From Asterias rubens (lineage: Eukaryota > Echinodermata > Asteroidea > Forcipulatida > Asteriidae), in the NCBI RefSeq assembly GCF_902459465.1, contig NC_047066.1, forward strand, positions 1,116,001 through 1,180,000: a DNA stretch of 64,000 nucleotides, given 5' to 3'. The notes beneath the pieces are model-generated. The model made no database searches. It had not been told where the DNA came from and worked only from the letters and a program-made list of their open reading frames with translations. Shown in pieces: positions 35,601 to 43,168 of this stretch (positions are counted from its first letter, which is position 1; every line of letters begins with the position of its first letter). Made by a program: the position numbers and the translations under genes.

Positions 35601-37851
35601 CAGAACCAGTCTCTTCTTGCTGACCTCTTGCACTCTTCATATCAATGTCCAGAGACTCTGATGAGCTGGTACTGGAAGGTGTGATACTAGACTCAGTTAG
35701 GGGTTGTTTCGCCTCACCGTGGGCACTTTTCATCTCAACATCTCCTGAACTTCTTGGGATGGAAGGAGCAGTCAGATGCTCAAGCGTTGACGCATCTCCT
35801 GAAAGTTCTTGTGTTTTAGCAATTGCATTGTTTTGTGCTGAGCTTCTTGCACTTTTCATGTCGACATCTTCTGTGACTGACAAGGAAGGCATTGCCACGA
35901 CAGTTAAAGTCTCCACTGACGAAAGAGAATCTTTGTCTGAATTTGATTCAGAGGCTACGACCTTCTTTTCATCAACAGGGCGGGACGGAACTTTAAAGAC
36001 AACGTCTTCAGTTGAACTTTTGGTTTCTGAGTTTGGAATGCTCTCTTCACGATTGGCAGTTGGCAAGTTTTTGGCAGGATCAATCGATGCAGCGACTGTT
36101 TGTGCAGTAGCTCCTTTGGTTTCCTGTCTAGCTGCAGAAGTGACCGTAACTGCAGTTGATGGTTTCAAGATAGGAGCAGAGCTGGGAAATTTCTTTCCGG
36201 CAAAGAGCTTGGTTCTCTGGTACTTCAAGATCATCTTGCCAACATTCTGCCTCATCTGCTGGGCATTCAGATCATCTTGCTCAAAAGAAAAATCAAACAC
36301 AGGATAACAATTCGGCTCATCCTCCGGATCGTGATATTTGGAAAGAAAAGGATGAGCGAGGGCGTCAGTGACTGAGATTCGGTCCTCTGGGTTGAAGACT
36401 AACATCTTAGATAACAAGTCCAACCCATTATCATCAACCTTTGGGTATTTCTCTCTCAGATTGACACATCTTCTACCACCGAAATTCCGATGAAAGAAAT
36501 TAAAGATCTGATCACTGTTTGACGATCGGAGCAGTTTGTCTGGTGGCATACCGAGCACCTCGATGATGAGAGTCAACTGATGCATGGGATTTCTTCCTGG
36601 AAAGATCTGTCGACGTCCAAGCATCTCAGCAAAGATGCAACCTACTGACCACATATCTATTGCATACGAGTAGTCATCGTTTGAAAACAGTAACTCTGGC
36701 GCACGATACCAACGTGTGGCAACGTATACAGTCATAAACATCTTACGTTTGGAGTCAACATTACCTGACAGCCCCCTAGCCATTCCGAAATCTCCAATCT
36801 TCAATTCACAGTTCTCGTTCACTAAGAGGTTACTGGGTTTTAGATCACGGTGGACGACATTGGCAGAGTGGATATACTTCAGCCCTCTGAGGATCTGGTA
36901 GAGGAAATAGCGAATATGCTCCATGCTGACTGACTGCTGAGAGTGGATAATCTGATGAAGATCGCTTTCCATCAAATCAAGAACCACGTACACATCCTTG
37001 AAATCATTCAATGGTTCTCTTGGCATTAGAATCTCTCGGATTCCGATAACGTTCTCATGACGGAAGTGCCGCATAATCTTCAGTTCCCGGTAGGTTCTCT
37101 TGGCTGTTGTGAGTTCCTCAAAGGCATTTGGTATTTTCTTAATGGCTACCTTCTCAGAGTTTTTCTTGTGTGCGGCTGAACAAACAACTCCATATGCACC
37201 TGTGGTAAGAAGAACAGTTTCAAAAGACTTTAAAATTTAGCATGGATAATAAAGACTGTTTTAAATTCAAGGTAAACTGGGTGTAAAAATGCCACTTGAC
37301 TTGTTTCAATGCTAGTGAAAAATGACAGAATGAATTATCAAATCAAATGGAATGTGCAGTTTTTTAAAAAGTACAATGTATGAAAATTAATTAGCAATTA
37401 TTTAATTCGTTACCATTTTTAAGGGTACATAAGTGCTCTTGAAAAAAACCAAAAAAACCAAAAAAAAAACATTTCAATAATAATATAGAAGAGTTTGCGG
37501 TAACACCATGTAATAATAATCTCTAAATGAGTTGGGGTGGTTCTGAAAAGAACCACTTCACTTCAGAGCGAGCCGTTTCTCACACAATGATCAACCTTTC
37601 CCCATTGCTTGTTACCAAGTAAGGTTTGTGCTTATTATTATTTTGAGTAATTACCAATAGTGTCCACTGCCTTTAATAACAAATTTCAAGCCAGCCCCTG
37701 CTTGATCTCCTTCAGGGATGATTTCATAGAAGTTGCACTGACCTGTTCCAATGTTCTGGATGGCTCTGTATTCCGAGTTCTCAAGGTCAAAGTTCACATC
37801 CAAACATTTTGATTTGAATGCCATGGCATTCTTTGCTGCTGCTTGCTGCAT
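23645..37851 (-). CDS. MAPK7: MAPK7 / ERK5 mitogen-activated protein kinase, five coding exons, 1117 aa
   Basis: A big MAP kinase with its own transcription-activation tail, working downstream of MEK5 in cytoplasm and nucleus. Exons (minus): 37851-37743, 37199-35433, 34109-33084, 32912-32636, 23819-23645; all have AG/GT borders and phases add up. The start ATG has an in-frame TGA upstream in the same exon, which begins at an acceptor at 37884, so a 5' non-coding exon is expected. Kinase domain about residues 28-328: GTGAYGVV loop, [25 protein letters not shown]. The activation loop is T193-V194-Y195, not TEY. Then a Ser/Thr-rich stretch with three D(V/I)(D/E)MKSA motifs, a basic nuclear-localisation stretch near 640-672, ERWNKM, and [14 protein letters not shown] plus [10 protein letters not shown], both as in the vertebrate ERK5 tail. 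The last exon is 8.8 kb away, beyond a Harbinger transposon. Confidence 0.93.
24155..24332. mobile_element. Half copy of foldback MITE family D in MAPK7 intron 4
   Basis: Only the right arm is present: AAATTACAGCACCTCGGCAA, then TATTATCTTCAAACCCTG, ending near AAAAAGTACCGAAGCCCTTGA. It lies outside the Harbinger element. Confidence 0.5.
24566..24690. promoter_or_regulatory. Left subterminal GCGAC/GTCGC repeats of the Harbinger element
   Basis: Next to the left terminus the words CATCGCA, GCGTCGCAG, CACGTCGCGGCTGCGACGAG, CGTCGTAAGCGCGACGAG recur. The right end has the same vocabulary. In this superfamily the Myb-like protein and transposase bind near the ends, so these are plausible binding sites. 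Confidence 0.5.
24902..27247 (+). CDS. Harbinger Myb/SANT-like DNA-binding protein, 268 aa (255 aa from internal start)
   Basis: The accessory protein of a Harbinger element, which in known elements helps the transposase enter the nucleus and bind the ends. Exons: 24902-24948, 25883-26163, 26644-26790, 26916-27247; the last three join in phase without doubt. The first small exon (MSSAEVVKG...) is inferred from GTAAGT and AG sites that keep the frame; without it translation can start at ATG 25875, giving 255 residues. A SANT-like domain spans roughly residues 22-90: W-E-H-E-E-V near the start, [18 protein letters not shown] at the end. Then follow a P-K-P linker, a long acidic run of E/D and a coiled-coil-like C-terminus ([16 protein letters not shown]). 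AATAAA is 90 bp past the stop. Confidence 0.85.
25540..25650 (+). mobile_element. tRNA-derived SINE fragment inside the Harbinger element
   Basis: A B-box-like GGTTCCAATCC (25568-25578) is followed by CGAGTAACATGCCTGTGA and the hairpin TTTTTTCACAGGACTCAG. It lies in the first intron of the Myb/SANT-like gene. Confidence 0.4.
27337..27342 (+). terminator. Candidate polyadenylation signal of the Myb/SANT-like gene
   Basis: AATAAA lies 90 bp after the stop codon in an AT-rich tract, a fitting place for the transcript end. Confidence 0.5.
27545..27901 (+). mobile_element. MITE family A, copy 6, inside the Harbinger element
   Basis: Well-kept ends (AGGCAGTGGACACTATTGG; CCAATAGTGTCCAGTG) with TTAA at 27541-27544 and 27902-27905. 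The centre is replaced by unrelated DNA with a G run (27657-27669). It sits between the two convergent Harbinger genes. Confidence 0.8.
28497..28605. repeat. Inverted repeat, family L
   Basis: Arms TAGTCTTGGTGCAAGACGT and CACCTTGCACCAAGACTA. A relative at 40458-40562 has TAGTCTTGACACAAGACGT and CATCTTGAGCCAAGACTA, so this is a dispersed foldback element. Confidence 0.5.
28774..28895. mobile_element. MITE family C, short copy (empty site)
   Basis: Palindromic ends GTTCTTAAACGGCCGTTTAA and ACTGCCGTTTAAGAAC. Near 28860 it reads GGTTTTAACTGCCG without insert; the copy at 45880-46605 carries a family A element exactly at this TTAA. Confidence 0.65.
28941..32363 (-). CDS. HARBI1: HARBI1-type Harbinger transposase, four exons, 347 aa
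   Basis: The DDE nuclease that cuts and joins the ends of PIF/Harbinger elements; HARBI1 is the domesticated vertebrate relative of almost the same length (about 350). Exons (minus): 32363-32175, 30560-30094, 29528-29427, 29226-28941; lengths sum to 348 codons with stop and every junction keeps phase. N-terminal helical part: [16 protein letters not shown]. Catalytic residues: D150 in [10 protein letters not shown]227 in LIGDTGY, E263 in [11 protein letters not shown]. Other family blocks: RWPGSMHDS (195-203), RPWLMTP (233-239). No stop or frameshift is visible. It is convergent with the Myb/SANT-like gene. Either a still competent copy or a gene kept by selection; the sequence alone cannot separate these. 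Confidence 0.92.
30605..31083. mobile_element. Foldback MITE family D carrying another MITE at its centre
   Basis: Typical D arms (AGGACAAAAAACACAATGTCC at left in part; AAAAGGTACCCAAATCC at right). At the centre a separate inverted-repeat element (about 30750-30892) with ends GGGAGACTTTC and GAAAGTCTCC and inner arms GCAGCAGACTTACCGGGTAA and partner. It lies in intron 1 of the transposase gene. Confidence 0.7.
32395..32568. promoter_or_regulatory. Right subterminal GCGAC/GTCGC repeats of the Harbinger element
   Basis: Repeated words GTCGCAACTTACGACGTG (twice with small changes), CTTGCGACGTATCCGACGC and CTTGCGACGCGTCGCAGCG lie between the transposase start and the right terminus. They may bind the element's proteins and also overlap the transposase promoter region. 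Confidence 0.5.
34110..35432. other. MAPK7 intron 2
   Basis: AT-rich intron between AG 34111-34110 and GT 35432-35431 on the minus strand. A segment at about 34315-34440 (GTGAATCTGTTGAAATTGG, TTTGAGTTAT) recurs at 39905-39985, a dispersed repeat of unknown kind. No other feature is seen. Confidence 0.6.
37494..37672 (-). mobile_element. Family J and family A fragments in MAPK7 intron 1
   Basis: 37494-37552 holds the J motif GTTTGCGGTAACACCATGT and GTGGTTCTGAAAAGAACC. 37553-37672 is the right part of a family A element, ending CCAATAGTGTCCACTGCCT before TTAA at 37673-37676, about 70 bp from the exon 1 donor. Confidence 0.6.
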
Positions 37852-38115
37852 TGTGAAGTCTATCTCTGGGTCAACAAGTCAAATCTGAAACAGGATGAAT
37901 ATATTAAAATATTATTAAGACATGATTAAAAATCTAATTTTCAAGCACATTGCTTGTCACAATAAAATGAAAGAAATTCAAAAAAAACGAAATGGCTCAA
38001 ATAGACTGGAACCAGAAGTGCATGCTATGCAGCGAGGGTTAAAATTTTGAGACAGTTAAAACCTAATGTCAGCTAATTGAGTGCGCATCAAAAGAGGGCG
38101 GTATGTTGTAAACTG

Positions 38116-39460
38116 AAAGTGGCTGTTACTGTACCAACATCCACACAGAACAAGGTTTACACTAGACCTTGTAAACTGAAAGTGGCTGTACCAACATCCA
38201 CACAGAACAAGGTTTACACTAGACCTTGTAAACTGAAAGTGGCTGTACCAACATCCACACAGAACAAGGTTTACACTAGACCTTGTAAACTGAAAGTGGC
38301 TGTACCAACATCCACACAGAACAAGGTTTACACTGAAAGTGGCTGTACCAACATCCACACAGAACAAGGTTTACACTAGACCTTGTAAACTGAAAGTGGC
38401 TGTACCAACATCCACACAGAACAAGGTTTACACTGAAAGTGGCTGTACCAACATCCACACAGAACAAGGTTTACACTGAAAGTGGCTGTACCAACATCCA
38501 CACAGAACAAGGTTTACACTGAAAGTGGCTGTACCAACATCCACACAGAACAAGGTTTACACTGAAAGTGGCTGTACCAACATCCACACAGAACAAGGTT
38601 TACACTAGACCTTGTAAACTGAAAGTGGCTGTACCAACATCCACACAGAACAAGGTTTACACTGAAAGTGGCTGTACCAACATCCACACAGAACAAGGTT
38701 TACACTGAAAGTGGCTGTACCAACATCCACACAGAACAAGGTTTACACTGAAAGTGGCTGTACCAACATCCACACAGAACAAGGTTTACACTGAAAGTGG
38801 CTGTACCAACATCCACACAGAACAAGGTTTACACTGAAAGTGGCTGTACCAACATCCACACAGAACAAGGTTTACACTAGACCTTGTAAACTGAAAGTGG
38901 CTGTACCAACATCCACACAGAACAAGGTTTACACTGAAAGTGGCTGTACCAACATCCACACAGAACAAGGTTTACACTGAAAGTGGCTGTACCAACATCC
39001 ACACAGAACAAGGTTTACACTAGACCTTGTAAACTGAAAGTGGCTGTACCAACATCCACACAGAACAAGGTTTACACTAGACCTTGTAAACTGAAAGTGG
39101 CTGTACCAACATCCACACAGAACAAGGTTTACACTGAAAGTGGCTGTACCAACATCCACACAGAACAAGGTTTACACTGAAAGTGGCTGTACCAACATCC
39201 ACACAGAACAAGGTTTACACTGAAAGTGGCTGTACCAACATCCACACAGAACAAGGTTTACACTGAAAGTGGCTGTACCAACATCCACACAGAACAAGGT
39301 TTACACTGAAAGTGGCTGTACCAACATCCACACAGAACAAGGTTTACACTGAAAGTGGCTGTACCAACATCCACACAGAACAAGGTTTACACTAGACCTT
39401 GTAAACTGAAAGTGGCTGTACCAACATCCACACAGAACAAGGTTTACACTAGACCTTTTA
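38116..39460. repeat. Minisatellite with two interspersed unit lengths (43 and 57 bp), 28 units
   Basis: Every unit starts GAAAGTGGCTGTACCAACAT and continues to GGTTTACACT. Long units (L) add 14 bp, AGACCTTGTAAACT. Reading left to right the order is LLLSLSSSSLSSSSSLSSLLSSSSSSLL (first unit has a 6-bp insert). Sequence identity between units is almost complete. Frames on both strands are repeat artefacts. It lies just upstream of the MAPK7 5' end. Confidence 0.93.
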
Positions 39461-39469
39461 TTATGGATT

Positions 39470-40371
39470 TTGTTTCTATTGTAAAGTTGTAAAATTTTGA
39501 CCCATTCATGGTTAATCATGCCTAGTTCATCGCAAGCCTCCACTACATGTATGTATATATATGTGAACCTTTTTTAGCCCTAAAAATTTGCAATCTTGCC
39601 AACAATCAAAAGACTCGCAGACTGTTGCTAAAATTAAAAGCCAAATACCCGGATCTCAAACAAAAGGGTCAAATTTCTGCGTAATCTCACAGTCTGCCTT
39701 GTATACGCAAGACACACAACGCGCATATCTTGCGTTGCGTTTGTGTGTTAACGCTGAGCAGTCAAGAATACATAAGTTTATGTCTTGTTACACTGTGAGG
39801 ATATGATCAAAACAGGAATTTCTTTAACGTTGGGACTCTGAGAGCTGCATTATTTCACGAAAATTATGGATTTGTGAGAAATATATGACGACAAAAACCC
39901 ACCGTAGAAAAATAAATGTTGCCATTGAATGTGAATCTGTTGAAATTAGTGGCTTTGATTTGAGTTATGAAGAAACGGGCCCTAATACATGTATGCAGGA
40001 CTCTGAATCTGTGGACAGCACAGAGGGCTACCCTCTACCCTACTCCTAGAACTACAGTATGAGGTTCCTTCGGCTATCGTCTCCACGAGTACCCCTACCC
40101 TAGCCTAGGCAGCCCCCTGATGCAGTTTTAACTTGTCGATGATGCAGTGAGTGATTGTGTGTGGCATGTTTGCCCATTTTGTATGAGAGCTGGGTACTTT
40201 ACGCAACAGTGATGTCATGAGTGCGGGGCGAATCAAATTCATTTGGTACTAAATACAGTATTACCCCAAAACAAAACTGAAAATATCATTAATTGTGTAG
40301 AAAAAAATGCACAATATTTGTAAATTTCTTTCAATTCAAAAGAATTAAGCTAGATACATGTATGTAGATTG
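39470..40371. other. Gene-free spacer upstream of MAPK7
   Basis: This may hold the MAPK7 promoter and first non-coding exon, but no site can be fixed. A segment near 39905-39985 repeats part of MAPK7 intron 2. The 72-aa frame at 39588-39806 has no recognisable features. Confidence 0.4.
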
Positions 40372-41008
40372 CTGGTCCCAATTTCATGGCTCTGCTTACA
40401 CTACAGCTGGATTCTGCGGTCCTGCTGTACTCGATTGTGCCGTCATCCCACCGTCAACTTAGTCTTGACACAAGACGTCAGCGATCAATTTACACAATGT
40501 GCAGTACATAATAAATACACTATGCAGTATCGATCATTGACATCTTGAGCCAAGACTATTCCATATGCTGGAAAGCGCCCTCTGTTGTCCATGTTGTGCA
40601 TGCACTGGGAAAAGGCAAGATGACGGCCAACGGTTTTGCTGCTTAGAGATAATTTTCACGAGAAAAATCTAAATTTTTATACCGAAAATTATCTTTTAGC
40701 GATCACTTAACAATTATATGCATCTATGGTGGATTTTAAATCTGTAGTGGAGGAGTTGACGGCGAGTTGACAGTGACATGGCGGCAAGTAGTAGGAACCG
40801 AATTCTGCGCTAATACGTTCAAGCGCCGAATTTCTGCGCTAGCCCTGTAAGCATAGAATGCCTAGTAACTTTGAGTTTTACATACGTGCTGAAGCCGAAT
40901 GAAATACGCATGAAATACGCTTACTGTAAGCACAGAATTCCCTGCTTCCATAAGCACCGATTCTGTGCTTACGGTATACGGTAAGCAGACCTATCAATTT
41001 AGGCCCAG
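40372..41008. mobile_element. Non-autonomous DNA transposon, family I, long form (637 bp)
   Basis: 28-bp imperfect inverted termini: CTGGTCCCAATTTCATGG at left and the complement of CTGGGCCTAAATTGATAGG at right, both running into GTAAGCAGA/TCTGCTTAC. TTG stands on both sides, a possible 3-bp duplication. The inside contains the family L inverted repeat (40458-40562) and several TAAGCACAGAATTC-like words near the right end. A 108-bp relative is at 56827-56934. Confidence 0.65.
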
Positions 41009-42319
41009 TTGAACTCTTATTTCTCTTGATGTTTCTATAATACTATTATTAAAACAACAAGAGAAAGAAGAGTTTATTAACTATAAGTATTGTTTATTAA
41101 TGATTAATAAATCATATTCATAAATAAAGCTATGTAATTGTAATGTAATTGAGACATTGATGTTATTTGTTAATATTACTAATTAGGCCTATTTTTATAT
41201 ATTTTGTCATTGATAAAACTGTTAGTTAGGAGCAAAACGAAAGTAACCCTTAACATTCACAATTACGGACGACTTGGTTTGTCTAAAACAAAACTTAAAA
41301 GCATGGAGGAAGGAAATGGTCTTTTTGGCTTTATAAACACGTAAAAATCATCCATATCATAACTGGTGAATGGGATTCAGTAATGTTAAAACACAGGATG
41401 TGCTTCGAAAACAACCACCCAGTTTTCAGAGAAATGCGATTTTAATATAAATTATTTCCAGTTTTTCTTTTAACATTATACAAGAATGTCATCTATCTTG
41501 AGATGAATTTACAAGAAATCTTCAGTCACACTCACGATATGATATCCGCAGGTCTGTCCCAGTCAAAATTGGTGTTTCCATGGGGCACTTTGAAGAAAGT
41601 CCACCATTTTATACGCGCGGCTGTGAAGATCTAAAAATAGATTGAGTTATGTCGTAATCTTCTTCCACCAATGAAATGACGACATCGCCCAACCTCATGA
41701 ATGATTCATGACATCTACCCAGAGTGCACTACGATTTATGTTGTATTCGCTGTTTTTTTTAATATCAAATCGATCATCATCAACAATCAACAAGTTTGTA
41801 CATGTGTTCCTCCTTTTGAGTCCAGCTTGGTAAACTTTGTAATAAAAGTGCATGGTAAGTGTAAAGGTGATGATTGGAAAAAGATGATAATTAATTGATT
41901 GATTTCACCATGGAGGTAGGATCACATTTTTATGTTGAGATATTTGACGGGATGAGACAAGGAAGAGAGGATTTTCCCTTTGGCTTTTGTCACTTGTGAC
42001 TTTGTGAAGTTTTGAACGGAATAAGTTGATGGTATGCCTGTGGTCGATCCATAAATCAAGAAATGAATGGATGGACGAAGAAAATGTTCCTTCCTTCCTC
42101 CATGATCATGATGTAGTGTTGGTGTGATAATCTTTCATAGACGTCATAGGTCATCTTCGAGCCCGACAGTTACAAAGTGGGGAACACTGCAACTTCAACT
42201 TGAAGAGTAGTCCAGACTTACTCTATGGATAGAGCAAGGGATCCAGAGCAAGCTCTGTGGATGGAGCCTCCATCTATGGTATGGTGTTTTGTATGGAGGC
42301 ATGGCTATACCTCCATGGT

Positions 42320-42350
<31 letters not shown>

Positions 42351-42435
42351 TGGGTACTATACAAACAAAGGTTGGAAATCTATTTATTATCTTTCTTTAA
42401 TTTTGTCCCTTCCTACAACAACAAGGCTTTTATAT
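41009..42435. other. Gene-free AT-rich spacer with a 29-base G run
   Basis: Nothing coding is seen. 42322-42350 is an uninterrupted run of 29 G, the longest in the window and able to form G-quadruplex on the plus strand. The short frame across it is glycine-only in part and not a gene. Confidence 0.6.
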
Positions 42436-42585
42436 GTTGAGTTGTAAATCATTTATTTCATCATGGCTCTCTTTTGTTTTACATCTGTCTCATCACAGTC
42501 GCCATTATTACACTTTACAGCCCACCACTCTCCAGGCGACTGTGTGATGAGACAGATGTTAAAAGAGAGCCATTTATAGCTCAAC
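42436..42585. mobile_element. Hairpin element with about 40-bp stem
   Basis: The left arm runs ATGGCTCTCTTTT then CATCTGTCTCATCACAGTCG; the right arm is the near-exact complement (CGACTGTGTGATGAGACAG, AAAAGAGAGCCAT). Outer ends GTTGAGTTGTAAAT and TTATAGCTCAAC also pair. Most likely a MITE; the stem-loop would also be a strong RNA hairpin if transcribed. Confidence 0.65.
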
Positions 42586-42638
42586 AAGGTGGGCCAATCC
42601 ATGCATGTGTGTTAAAAAATAAAATCTAGTTAATAACG

Positions 42639-42745
42639 GGCGAGGGTCGAAGAGATCCGTCTTCGACCTCGCCGCAGCGTTTACAAATTGTAAAAATTTT
42701 TCCACATTTTGGTGAGGGTCGAAGATCTCAGTCTCTGACCTCGCC
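42639..42745. repeat. Two tandem hairpins, 72 bp apart
   Basis: Both read GG(C/T)GAGGGTCGAAGA, six bases, then (T)CTTCGACCTCGCC or a slightly changed form, so each folds on itself. Both are followed by GTTTACAAATTGTA or GTGTACAAATTGTA. A direct duplication of a small palindrome. Confidence 0.6.
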
Positions 42746-43168
42746 ACGGAGTGTACAAATTGTATCTATTTTGTTGACATATTATCGGTGTTCCCAAACA
42801 AAACAAAGTTTTAACAGTGGAAGTTTACTGTTAATATGATATTGACCTGTGCGATAAGAATACGTTGGGTACATGCGACTTTTAAAGGTGTTTTAAAAAT
42901 ATTTAAACATGTAGTATCAGACCCCTTTGTTATATAACTGTCTGAAGGATCAATGATTATGATTTTTGCAATTTTCATTTAACAACAGCTGTCCTTTTCC
43001 CCAGATACAAAAAGAGAATCCAACTTACAGCTCAAACAATGGTGTGTCTTCTAAAAGTGCCTTCAGGCACTGAATCTTCATCCTCACAAAATGCAAAGTG
43101 GCGTCTGCTGCCCAGCCTTTAAGAAAAGATGACAACAACAGTTGGAAAGGAACATTGGGGAGAGAACA

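Noticed and set aside
35645-36307. 220-residue plus-strand frame opposite MAPK7
   Set aside because: A mirror of the Ser/Thr-rich MAPK7 linker. The minus frame has clear kinase homology and consistent splicing.
38056-39543. Multiple 60-100 residue frames on both strands
   Set aside because: They come from the 43/57-bp minisatellite. A CRISPR reading was also rejected: units are contiguous, without unique spacers, in animal DNA.
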